A stretch of 24,333 nucleotides of DNA from a virus. The position numbers and the translations under genes were made by a program. The stretch covers positions 1 through 24,333 of IMG/VR virus record IMGVR_UViG_3300018421_000200. One strand, 5' to 3'. This document shows positions 14,368 through 20,313 of this stretch, one piece after another. Under the pieces are notes generated by a model. The model saw only the letters and a list, made by a program, of their open reading frames with translations. It searched no databases and was not told where the DNA came from. Numbering within the stretch: position 1 is the first letter of the stretch; each line of letters begins with the position of its first letter.

Positions 14368-14802
14368 TTATACGCCTAACTTCCCACAGCCGTCCATGAA
14401 CTTCTGCACATGCCTAGACCGATCAGTCTTACGCTTAGAACTATTCTTCCGGTTAGCTACATTTTTTACATGTTCCCCAAGCACCTTTTCAACCGCCAAA
14501 ATACCGCTACTTAAATATCCAAACGACCGAACGCTAGTCACCGTAGCGTCTGGTGCTTGGCATACATCACAGTAACCCGTATGGTACGTGGCGTACAAAG
14601 GGAAACAGTTAGAGCTCCCATATGTAGCGCCGCAGTGACCGCACACGAAATCTGCGTTATTTAAATCCCTCAAAAGCTCCTTGTAGGATTCCGTTACAAA
14701 GTCATCGTCAAGGTCGGGATCTAGGTCAGACAGAGGCAGGCGGAGTTGTGAGTTGGATACCACGGTTTTGATGAGCGACTTTGATGTTCGCCCTACACGC
14801 AC
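14368..14802 (-). CDS. Unknown zinc-finger protein
   Basis: A protein of up to 144 aa with a four-cysteine site: VCGHC at about 53-57 and CDVC at about 78-81, a zinc ribbon-like spacing. A basic C-terminal region follows (NVANRKNSSKRKTDRSRHVQ) that could bind nucleic acid. An acidic segment (LSDLDPDLDDDFVTESYKEL) precedes the finger. The GTG start at 14802 overlaps the upstream zinc-finger gene by 77 nt; a GTG at 14763 is an alternative, so the first 13-25 residues are uncertain. It is placed between tRNA-Thr and tRNA-Met in the same unit. No family recognised; HNH nuclease motifs are absent. Confidence 0.65.
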   Translation of the reverse strand: MRVGRTSKSLIKTVVSNSQLRLPLSDLDPDLDDDFVTESYKELLRDLNNADFVCGHCGATYGSSNCFPLYATYHTGYCDVCQAPDATVTSVRSFGYLSSGILAVEKVLGEHVKNVANRKNSSKRKTDRSRHVQKFMDGCGKLGV

Positions 14803-14944
14803 AGGTGTAGCTGCAATAAGGACCAGCCTTATCAGGCTTGGCCTTCACGGATTTTAGCCAGTCCCTCAATCTGGAACCACGCAGTTCAAACTCTTTGCCG
14901 CATTGCGGACAATCTTGCACCATTCGCGACGTGCGACTAACCAT
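14726..14944 (-). CDS. 72-aa zinc-finger protein
   Basis: A small protein with DCPQCGKEFELRGSRLRDWL and then PYCSYTCACR, so a C-x2-C / C-x3-C zinc site at about 12-15 and 44-48, similar to treble-clef or FYDLN-like mini-fingers common in phages. The loop between the pairs is basic. ATG 14944 lies 24 nt after tRNA-Thr. The C-terminal end overlaps the next zinc-finger gene in another frame. A role in binding DNA or RNA is possible but not shown. Confidence 0.65.
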   Translation of the reverse strand: MVSRTSRMVQDCPQCGKEFELRGSRLRDWLKSVKAKPDKAGPYCSYTCACRANIKVAHQNRGIQLTTPPASV

Positions 14945-14968
14945 AGACCGTGGGACTACAGAGGGTTA

Positions 14969-15040
14969 AGCCGACTAACGGATTTGAACCGATGGCCTTC
15001 GCTTTACAAAAGCGCTGCTCTACCACTGAGCTAAGCCGGC
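14969..15040 (-). tRNA. tRNA-Thr(UGU)
   Basis: A 72-nt cloverleaf: acceptor GCCGGCT/AGTCGGC with one G-U pair, D arm GCTC-AGTGGTA-GAGC, anticodon loop TTTGTAA (anticodon UGU, codon ACA), T arm with GGTTCAAATCC. The anticodon stem has a G-A mismatch at its outermost pair. No CCA is encoded. It is the first RNA of the tRNA/zinc-protein unit. Confidence 0.88.
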
Positions 15041-15143
15041 GTTGCGCACCAGAATAACCCACGAAGCGCTTGAACGACGTAGTTAGTTAAAGAAACATGT
15101 ACATATCTCAAACCACTAGACTAAAAAATATAGCTAGCCGGAT
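15041..15143. other. Divergent gap between tRNA-Thr and the TIM-barrel gene
   Basis: This 103-nt stretch has no coding frame worth calling on either strand. It is AT-rich towards the plus-strand gene (ACTAGACTAAAAAATATAGC), where TATAGC could serve as a -10 box. No hairpin terminator or repeat is visible. Confidence 0.4.
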
Positions 15144-16007
15144 ATGTCTAACTTCTTTAAAGGCCTCAAGCTAGCCGGTTCACACACCTGGAACACAGTC
15201 CAGCCGTTCAATAATGTAACTACACCACTAAGAAAACTCGTTGGAAATTTTACAAGACTCTGGACCATAGAAACACGGGGTATGGTCTTACAGAATTCAA
15301 CCTGGGGCTCGAACACACCAGGACTTGTAAGAGTCCAAGACGTACCGTGGAAAAAAGACGGCAGCCTAAACGAACGTTATTACAACCGCTTAGAGAACGT
15401 AGTACGTAAGGCAGAACGTAGGGATGTAGTTACAGGCGTTATACTCTTCGACCACGCCTTCAACGCATACTTCCCTCGTGGTTGGAAATTCCACCCCCTC
15501 AATGGCCTAGGACCCAAAGACGCGACTGAGATCCACACTAGAGGCCGGTGGAACAAGTACCAACGCGCCCATGTAAAAGAAGTAGTTAAGCGCCTAGAGG
15601 ACTACGACAACGTAATCTACGAAGTAGGTAACGAACTACATGGTAATTCCGTCTCTTGGTTCCAAAAAAAAGTAGTCACATGGGTCAAGAAGTGGACCGA
15701 TAAACCAGTTGGCGTTAGCTACGCATCTGGAATTAGACCCAGCAGAGGGCGTAGCCAAGACTGGATCACAAGGACAGGTGCTGATTGGGCCGCCCCATCA
15801 GGCGGGGAAAGAGTCTCAGGCTTCAAGGGACATTACGTTTTTGATACTGACCACGCCTCTGCCCTGCGTCCGAACGTATCTGGATTGCGTAGCGCATGGC
15901 AAAGAGGAGACTCCCTCTGGTTAATGGATGGACTTGACGGCAACATCCTTAGAAACCAGGGGAGTCTCGCTGCCGATCGGAACTTTATATCGGCAAGTAT
16001 TGGCTAA
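15144..16007 (+). CDS. TIM-barrel glycoside hydrolase-like protein (clan GH-A type)
   Basis: A 287-aa protein with alternating strands and helices. Strand-like elements are FTRLWTIE (36-43), VVTGVILFDHAF (95-106), DNVIYEVGNELHG (155-167), KPVGVSYASG (187-196), GHYVFDTDHA (229-238) and SLWLMDGLDGN (257-267). The Asn-Glu pair at 163-164 after a strand is the acid/base signature of clan GH-A (GH5-like) glycosidases. The strand where the nucleophile Glu is usual shows FDTDH instead, so catalysis may be altered or use Asp. There is no signal peptide. It may trim a glycan or act as a virion depolymerase. It is a one-gene plus-strand island ending in CTAA overlap with the opposing gene. Confidence 0.65.
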   Translation: MSNFFKGLKLAGSHTWNTVQPFNNVTTPLRKLVGNFTRLWTIETRGMVLQNSTWGSNTPGLVRVQDVPWKKDGSLNERYYNRLENVVRKAERRDVVTGVILFDHAFNAYFPRGWKFHPLNGLGPKDATEIHTRGRWNKYQRAHVKEVVKRLEDYDNVIYEVGNELHGNSVSWFQKKVVTWVKKWTDKPVGVSYASGIRPSRGRSQDWITRTGADWAAPSGGERVSGFKGHYVFDTDHASALRPNVSGLRSAWQRGDSLWLMDGLDGNILRNQGSLAADRNFISASIG

Positions 16008-16243
16008 TTTGAAGTACCAGACAATACTTCATCACCTGATATGGAAGCTACTAGAGCTAACATAGCCTCCCATTCACCCCAGGTGATGGATATGCGCTGC
16101 TCTGCTCTAGCGCTACTTATATGGATATCAACCCCTTCGCCGTTATGCCATTCAATAACTTCCAAGAAGTCACTTTCTTTGGCAAACCAGTCATACTCTT
16201 TTAGAGCACTAAAGCAGGCTTTGAGGTTGTAGGACTTGATCAT
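16004..16243 (-). CDS. 79-aa unknown protein
   Basis: A small acidic protein beginning MIKSYNLKACFSALKEYDWF, then a strand-rich middle (FLEVIEWHNGEGVDIHISSA) and WGEWEAMLALV, a helix with tryptophans. This alpha/beta pattern with conserved-looking Trp residues is typical of small phage genes of unknown function. ATG 16243 is preferred to TTG 16249. It is the last gene of the five-gene minus-strand unit 16977-16004, and its stop overlaps that of the TIM-barrel gene (CTAA at 16004-16007). The antisense plus-strand frame looks like a shadow. Confidence 0.62.
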   Translation of the reverse strand: MIKSYNLKACFSALKEYDWFAKESDFLEVIEWHNGEGVDIHISSARAEQRISITWGEWEAMLALVASISGDEVLSGTSN

Positions 16244-16268
16244 CTTCAAATTTGAATGAAATTAGGAG

Positions 16269-16541
16269 TTAGTTAGCCCTTACCACGGTCGAGAAGGCGT
16301 AAGCGTCAGGCACATCCGCAGTAGAGACCTTCCATGTGCGGTGATGCGAAGTAGGTTTTTCTACTGTTATGTAGCCACGCTCCTCCAAGTACAGGATGGC
16401 TCGGACATAATCCTTGGTCTGTGAGTTTACGCGAGGTGGAATGATGCACTCCTTACCTGGGTTCTTACTCTCAAATTGAATAATGTACCTAAGAAGGTTG
16501 CGCTCGATTGGAGTGAGGGATCTGCGGCGACCAGTCGGCAT
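16269..16541 (-). CDS. Winged-helix DNA-binding protein
   Basis: A 90-aa basic protein. The segments RRRSLTPIERNLLRYIIQFE (5-24), RVNSQTKDYVRAILYLEERG and YITVEKPTSHHRTWKVS give the order helix, helix, recognition helix, two-stranded wing of a winged-helix domain similar to small phage or plasmid replication and transcription regulators. It probably binds DNA as a regulator; the target is unknown. ATG 16541 lies inside the end of the upstream gene (53-nt overlap). The frame has good composition over its whole length. Confidence 0.7.
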   Translation of the reverse strand: MPTGRRRSLTPIERNLLRYIIQFESKNPGKECIIPPRVNSQTKDYVRAILYLEERGYITVEKPTSHHRTWKVSTADVPDAYAFSTVVRAN

Positions 16542-16725
16542 ATTTATGTCTTGTTAGAAACGTTTCCCCATCCGTCGGCCCTTCGGACTCCGGCTGAGCG
16601 AGAAATGCGCGGGCTTCCTGGGCCAACGCATGTGTCTCTCGGCGGTCATCCATCAGGAGCTGTTTGTAGTGATCTAGCTCATCAGCCAAGCGCTGGATCA
16701 GGTTGCGGGCAGTCAGATCAGACAT
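16489..16725 (-). CDS. 78-aa coiled-coil protein
   Basis: Starts MSDLTARNLIQRLADELDHY and continues KQLLMDDRRETHALAQEARA, a long amphipathic helix with heptad-like leucines, followed by a Pro/Ser-rich end that overlaps the winged-helix gene. Short helical proteins of this kind recur in phage small-gene operons; the function is unknown. ATG 16725 (not TTG 16728) overlaps the stop of the preceding 56-aa gene by 8 nt. Some of the C-terminal tail may be unconstrained because it is antiphase to the next gene. Confidence 0.62.
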   Translation of the reverse strand: MSDLTARNLIQRLADELDHYKQLLMDDRRETHALAQEARAFLAQPESEGPTDGETFLTRHKYADWSPQIPHSNRAQPS

Positions 16726-16888
16726 CAAGATACTCCAGACCGTTAACCGCTCTGGCTACCACGACCTGCTCAAATACTTCACCCAAGCAAGAACACCCGC
16801 CAGAGTACTCATCAATACCATCGGGACCATCCCATATCCTCCATGAATAAACTTCCAACCTAGGATCGTAGTTAACTTCTAGTTTCAT
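16718..16888 (-). CDS. 56-aa unknown protein
   Basis: A complete short frame with ATG 16888 and stop at 16718-16720. The product contains KLEVNYDPRLEVYSWRIWDG then EYSGGCSCLGEVFEQVVVAR, a compact beta-then-helix pattern with several Trp, Tyr and Cys. It overlaps the 30-aa membrane-peptide gene by ATGA (16885-16888) and the next gene by 8 nt, as expected for a real gene in a dense phage operon. No family recognised. Confidence 0.6.
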   Translation of the reverse strand: MKLEVNYDPRLEVYSWRIWDGPDGIDEYSGGCSCLGEVFEQVVVARAVNGLEYLDV

Positions 16889-16977
16889 TGATTAAAACGA
16901 GTCAAATAGATAGTCATGAGTGCGAGGCCTACTAGCCACGAGATCGTTACCAGGACGATTGGCGGAAGTTCTTTCAC
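16885..16977 (-). CDS. 30-aa single-span membrane peptide
   Basis: A GTG-initiated frame with the sequence pattern KELPPIVLVTISWLVGLALM followed by TIYLTRFNQ: a short charged N-terminus, about 20 uninterrupted hydrophobic residues and a short polar, positively charged tail. This is a textbook single transmembrane helix. Its stop overlaps the next ATG (ATGA). Possible roles such as holin-like, superinfection-exclusion or membrane anchor are guesses. It would be the first gene of the five-gene unit. No Shine-Dalgarno is visible. Confidence 0.5.
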   Translation of the reverse strand: MKELPPIVLVTISWLVGLALMTIYLTRFNQ

Positions 16978-17048
16978 AACAAAAGATCGATCAGAAGTTA
17001 AGCAGCTCCAAAAGACCCTGTTACTATAGAAACACAACTAGAAAAGTC
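16978..17048. promoter_or_regulatory. Divergent promoter region before the methyltransferase gene
   Basis: On plus, CTGTTACTATAGAAAC (near 17017-17032) offers TACTAT or TATAGA as a -10 box about 20 nt before ATG 17049; on minus, the same element reads TTTCTATAGTAACAG and offers TATAGT for the small-gene operon. The string resembles those in the divergent gaps at 5143 and 12230. No good -35 match is seen. Confidence 0.35.
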
Positions 17049-17675
17049 ATGCAAGGCACCTTAGACACTAAATACACCGTAACACATGCATGGTACGAAA
17101 TGCTAACAGGTGGGTATCAGAGGATTTTACAGGAGCCAAAGGCGCAGAAGCTGCACTTTGACCCTAGCGAAAAGCGAACCATCGTTGAAATCGGTGTTTA
17201 CGAAGGCGCATCATCGTGTTGGTGGTCCGATAACCTGCTCGAACACCCCGATAGCCTGCTTTACAGCATCGATCCCTTCCTTGGAAACGTCGAATACCAG
17301 CAGGAACGAGAAAATTTCCCCACGCTGGGTCAAATCGAGCACATCGCGAAGTCCAATATCGCCAAGAGCAAGCATCCTGGCAAAGTTACAGTTTTGAAAG
17401 GCGCCTCTTGGGACGAATTTCCCGACCTTTCCAGCGAGATCAAGGGAATGGGGCGCGAAATTGACATCCTTTACATCGATGGCGAGCACACATCAGAAGC
17501 AGTGTGCCGCGATATCGCCTTATACGTCCCACTTGTCCGGCGTGGTGGCGCTGTAATCATTGATGATTATGGCCACGAGGACGTTCGACGTGGTGTAGAC
17601 GGCGCTTTGGCCGCCCTAAACTGCATGGAAAACGCTTTTTATACAGGCTGGCAGCTTTGGTGCGTTAAGAATTAA
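17049..17675 (+). CDS. Class I SAM-dependent methyltransferase (Methyltransf_24-like)
   Basis: A 208-aa Rossmann methyltransferase. Motif I is TIVEIGVYEGASSCWWSDNL (44-63), the ribose-binding acid follows in YSIDPF (about 72-77), and the later strands are IDILYIDGEHTSEAVCRDIA (138-157) and RGGAVIIDDYGH (165-176). The YIDGxHxYE-like block and VIIDDY pair are typical of Methyltransf_24 and of sugar or cephalosporin-hydroxylase-like methyltransferases found among glycan genes. The frame extends to a GTG at 16920, but the extra 43 residues do not look like the family and cover the divergent promoter region, so ATG 17049 is chosen. A one-gene plus-strand island, converging with the next gene by TTAA at 17672-17675. 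Confidence 0.86.
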   Translation: MQGTLDTKYTVTHAWYEMLTGGYQRILQEPKAQKLHFDPSEKRTIVEIGVYEGASSCWWSDNLLEHPDSLLYSIDPFLGNVEYQQERENFPTLGQIEHIAKSNIAKSKHPGKVTVLKGASWDEFPDLSSEIKGMGREIDILYIDGEHTSEAVCRDIALYVPLVRRGGAVIIDDYGHEDVRRGVDGALAALNCMENAFYTGWQLWCVKN

Positions 17676-18445
17676 AGTTCGCCCCTATTGATTACGTAAC
17701 CCTCGGGAGAGTTTTTGATCTCATACGGTGCAGGAGTGTACGGCAGAAGATACAGTAACGCTCTAGCAGCGGATGTCGCAGGAGTGTTGAAGTTACTTTG
17801 CCGTTTCTCGTTATAAGAAGTTTCCCCTACTCTACGCTTGTCGAGGTAGCCAGATTTATTATCAAAGATACCTCGTATCTCCTCCAAAGCCTTATCAGGC
17901 CTAAATGTACCTTTAACAAGCTCAGGATCTTCGCCAGCATTTACCATATCGTACGGTGCATCAGATATAACTACTTTATTAGGTGTAACTTTATCAACAT
18001 TATAACTTCCTAACGAAAGGGAAGCGGCTTGCTCTTTACCTCCATACGGAGTGACTGGCCCAGTAGTTATAACACCGGGACCGGCATAACTACCTTCGGT
18101 CTGATTTAATTGGTTGAGAAATAACTCTGGATTAAATCCTGCCGCCTCCATTTCTTTGCGGATATTTAAAGGAATAGAAACCCTAGGTGCTGGAGAAACT
18201 TCAGCAGCCCGCAATAAAGACTTTTCTGTATTTTTATCTAATTTAAGATTAGCTCCGCCCACGGGGGTTACATAGCGTATAAATAAATTTGCAGGTGCAG
18301 GAAGTACATTCAAAGCAGAACCAGCCATGCGCTGCAGCGTGGGCGCCACCGGAACTCCACCACCAGGCAACAATCCGCCCAAGGCTCTATCCGCACTCAG
18401 AAGAGTGCTTCTAACCCGATCCCCGGCCATTCGAAAGAAATCCAT
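17672..18445 (-). CDS. Unknown virion-type protein
   Basis: A 257-aa protein. The N-terminal part is hydrophobic and Gly/Pro-rich (LSADRALGGLLPGGGVPVAP, APANLFIRYVTPVGG), the middle is beta-rich with SYAGPGVITTGPVTPYGGKE, then a conserved-looking stretch SYNVDKVTPNKVVISDAPYD. The end has SAARALLYLLPYTPAPYEIK. No enzyme motif is seen. Composition and its place after the HEXXH protein and the 159-aa gene suggest a virion or ejection protein. A TTG at 18496 is in frame but lies inside the upstream gene; ATG 18445 begins 13 nt after its stop and has GAAG upstream. Confidence 0.65.
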   Translation of the reverse strand: MDFFRMAGDRVRSTLLSADRALGGLLPGGGVPVAPTLQRMAGSALNVLPAPANLFIRYVTPVGGANLKLDKNTEKSLLRAAEVSPAPRVSIPLNIRKEMEAAGFNPELFLNQLNQTEGSYAGPGVITTGPVTPYGGKEQAASLSLGSYNVDKVTPNKVVISDAPYDMVNAGEDPELVKGTFRPDKALEEIRGIFDNKSGYLDKRRVGETSYNEKRQSNFNTPATSAARALLYLLPYTPAPYEIKNSPEGYVINRGEL

Positions 18446-18458
18446 TAAGCAGTATTCT

Positions 18459-18938
18459 TCACTCGACAGGATCAGGGGGCCAGGAACCTCCCCCAATATA
18501 TTCGTCCATCATATCGTACACATACTCGTTAGCTGTGTGATTTCTTACACCAAGTTTACGTAACTCTCTACGAACATCACTGTAATTTATGGAACCTACA
18601 GGACGCACAATCCAAGAGGGATAAATACGTTGAGCAGTATCCCCCATATCTTGTCCTAGGCCAATATATTCATCTAGGAATTTATTAGCATTCATCTGCG
18701 CCTTTCGCATAGGAGGCAAAGCAGGCTGCATCTTCTCTTGCATGTCAGACTGAGCCAAAGGCAGCCTCACGCCACCGGATCTTCTACGAATATCAGTGGG
18801 TACGTCACGGATCAACCTTCTAAATGCCGGATCGGGATCTTCCGTAGGAAGAACAGGCTCTCTGCGGCTAGGCACTACCCCAGGAATAGCAAAGCTGGGG
18901 TCAGCAGCCATCAACTCGCCGATAGATCCGTAGTACAT
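18459..18938 (-). CDS. Unknown 159-aa virion-cluster protein
   Basis: Begins MYYGSIGELMAADPSFAIPG, then an Arg/Pro-rich linker (DPDPAFRRLIRDVPTDIRRR), a helical part with NANKFLDEYIGLGQDMG, and a C-terminal helical portion SDVRRELRKLGVRNHTANEY. No known motif. ATG 18938 has GAGG about 8 nt upstream and is preferred to TTG 18953. It lies between the zinc-peptidase-like gene and the 257-aa gene, and the candidate promoter repeat at 18959-18971 is just upstream. Confidence 0.65.
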   Translation of the reverse strand: MYYGSIGELMAADPSFAIPGVVPSRREPVLPTEDPDPAFRRLIRDVPTDIRRRSGGVRLPLAQSDMQEKMQPALPPMRKAQMNANKFLDEYIGLGQDMGDTAQRIYPSWIVRPVGSINYSDVRRELRKLGVRNHTANEYVYDMMDEYIGGGSWPPDPVE

Positions 18939-18958
18939 CAGTAACCGCCTCAATACCT

Positions 18959-18971
18959 ACTATTCTACCTA
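18959..18971 (-). promoter_or_regulatory. Candidate promoter -10 region, copy 2 of a 13-nt repeat
   Basis: The minus strand reads TAGGTAGAATAGT, identical to 2308-2320, with TAGAAT as a possible -10 box. As in copy 1, it includes the TAG stop of the upstream gene (18969-18971) and lies a short distance before the next start (ATG 18938). A conserved promoter or processing signal is possible; no -35 box is seen. Confidence 0.3.
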
Positions 18972-19898
18972 CTGATACTTATTAATGATGTCTTGTAACT
19001 TAAAATCTATGATCTGTCTAGCACGATTCCTTATTGAATCCTCAGCAGACCTGTACTCAGGATCTAAAGCCAGATTTAACATACCTCTAGACACCTCAGA
19101 AGAAGGATTATAAACAGAGTAAGCAACAGCACTGTCTTCAGGTGTTTGCATTAAAGTCGGTCTAAATTGGCTATACATAGGCGCCCCTGAATAACGTCCT
19201 ACATTTTGCATTGCTGCGGAGTCTAACCCAATCTCCACCTTACTAGCAGGGTATCCTCTAAACATATAGTCTTTAACATAACTCCCAGGATTTACACCTA
19301 TTTTTTCTAAATAGTCAGCAGCGCCTCTATTAGCTTCAGCTTCCGCTTTTGTACTGTCTATGAAGCCGCGCATGTAGTCGCTTAAAAAAGCTTTAGGTGA
19401 TTTATTTAGGTCAGAATAAGAATCTTTTAAATAGTTGGAATACTGCTCACCTAAGAACTTATTCGTTAAACTAGGGTCTATATCAGGATCATGTGAATGC
19501 CGAGCTTCATGTGCGGTTAAAAATAGATCTACTTCGTCGTCCGGTTTTACATACACACCACGCTCCTTAGGATTGGAGTGTCCAAGATTAGGATTAGAAG
19601 CAGTGTAAAATCCACCTAGTTCAGGGCTAGTCTCCATGTCATACTTACTCATAGGCAGTATCTTTAAATCTAAACCAGAAGATTTCTTATACTCGTTTAT
19701 AAGTTTCTGTGCTGCTGCCGAAGGCACAAACCGTAACGAGCCTTCTCCTTTTTCTGGGCTTTCACTTTCAAAGTATCCAGCAGAAATAAAGGGTACAGTA
19801 TCTTGATCTTGATTATTAAGAGGATACAGTCTTAAACCAAGCTTATGAGGTAAATCATAGTTGTAAATCGGACCTAAAGGACTCGTAAGATACGACAT
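18969..19898 (-). CDS. HEXXH zinc metallopeptidase-like protein in the virion gene cluster
   Basis: A 309-aa protein. Residues 125-139 contain LFLTAHEARHSHDPD, an HEXXH zinc site with catalytic Glu131, and about 50 residues later STKAEAEANRGAADYL supplies Glu186/Glu188 in an E-A-N-x-x-A context like the third zinc ligand of gluzincins such as ImmA/IrrE. The rest is not family-typical: an N-terminal beta-rich part and a C-terminal helical tail (RNRARQIIDFKLQDIINKYQ). No signal peptide. It may process virion proteins, or be delivered with DNA and cut host proteins; both are inference. ATG 19898 is preferred to TTG 19907. Neighbours on both sides are virion-type genes. Confidence 0.6.
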   Translation of the reverse strand: MSYLTSPLGPIYNYDLPHKLGLRLYPLNNQDQDTVPFISAGYFESESPEKGEGSLRFVPSAAAQKLINEYKKSSGLDLKILPMSKYDMETSPELGGFYTASNPNLGHSNPKERGVYVKPDDEVDLFLTAHEARHSHDPDIDPSLTNKFLGEQYSNYLKDSYSDLNKSPKAFLSDYMRGFIDSTKAEAEANRGAADYLEKIGVNPGSYVKDYMFRGYPASKVEIGLDSAAMQNVGRYSGAPMYSQFRPTLMQTPEDSAVAYSVYNPSSEVSRGMLNLALDPEYRSAEDSIRNRARQIIDFKLQDIINKYQ

Positions 19899-19914
19899 AA
19901 AAATCAAGCCTACC

Positions 19915-19938
19915 CTAAAAGTAGTCTACATCTTTTAG
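19915..19938. repeat. 24-nt near-palindrome upstream of the metallopeptidase-like gene
   Basis: CTAAAAG (19915-19921) and CTTTTAG (19932-19938) are exact inverted arms around a 10-nt centre containing GTAGTCTAC, itself an inverted repeat. It lies 17 nt before ATG 19898 and could be an operator or a weak bidirectional terminator; the GC-poor stem argues against a strong terminator. Confidence 0.4.
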
Positions 19939-19990
19939 TTAACGGATCTAAAACCGCCATGCGTTAGACTGACTTGACGCGATCGACTCA

Positions 19991-20128
19991 ATGATCAACC
20001 TGGCTCGCATCCACGCCTATCGCAGTGGCATCTTCCAGTTGTTCGACGTACCTAAGAAAGAGTGCGAAAAACGAAAGAAGCACCTCATCTCAGAGGGCTA
20101 CGTAATCACTCATGTTGAGTACGTGTAG
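19991..20128 (+). CDS. 45-aa unknown protein
   Basis: A short plus-strand frame, ATG 19991 to TAG 20126-20128. The product MINLARIHAYRSGIFQLFDV followed by PKKECEKRKKHLISEGYVIT looks like a compact helix-helix-strand unit with a basic middle. It fills a gap between two minus-strand genes and its last 23 nt overlap the opposing 67-aa gene. No Shine-Dalgarno is visible. Composition is protein-like over the whole length, but at this size the call remains moderate. Confidence 0.5.
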   Translation: MINLARIHAYRSGIFQLFDVPKKECEKRKKHLISEGYVITHVEYV

Positions 20129-20309
20129 TCTCATCAGACCAACAGGCTGGGTTTTCGACGCAGTACTGCCGAAACTCAGCCTTAGTTTCAGTCCAGCTCT
20201 CAGCAGACGGTGTTCTCCCCATGTGCAACGAAGCCTGGGGAATATTCCACCGCGCTGTAAAAAGCATGTGCATGGCGTGGTCGAACGCTTCAGTAGTTTC
20301 TTTAGACAT
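20106..20309 (-). CDS. 67-aa small phage protein
   Basis: The product MSKETTEAFDHAMHMLFTAR then WNIPQASLHMGRTPSAESWT and ETKAEFRQYCVENPACW is helical, with two Trp-containing motifs. The order 'aRWNi.qAs.hMG....W.e.k.eFr.YC..nPaCW' is one I associate with small aquatic-phage proteins of unknown role. ATG 20309 is 5 nt after the stop of the 1007-aa gene, and AAGGGG inside that gene's end can serve as ribosome-binding site. A longer frame at 20090-20317 in another phase is a shadow. Confidence 0.68.
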   Translation of the reverse strand: MSKETTEAFDHAMHMLFTARWNIPQASLHMGRTPSAESWTETKAEFRQYCVENPACWSDETTRTQHE

Positions 20310-20313
20310 ACGA

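Noticed and set aside
14368-14944. The two overlapping zinc-finger frames as one frameshifted gene
   Set aside because: Each frame carries its own complete four-cysteine site and the overlap has no slippery sequence, so two genes are more likely, though the second start is uncertain.
16476-16850. 124-aa plus-strand frame
   Set aside because: Antisense to three overlapping minus genes with good helical or winged-helix patterns; Ser/Pro-rich product typical of a shadow.
16920-17048. 43-residue N-terminal extension of the class I methyltransferase from GTG 16920
   Set aside because: Covers the divergent promoter region and the membrane-peptide gene, and lacks any methyltransferase feature.
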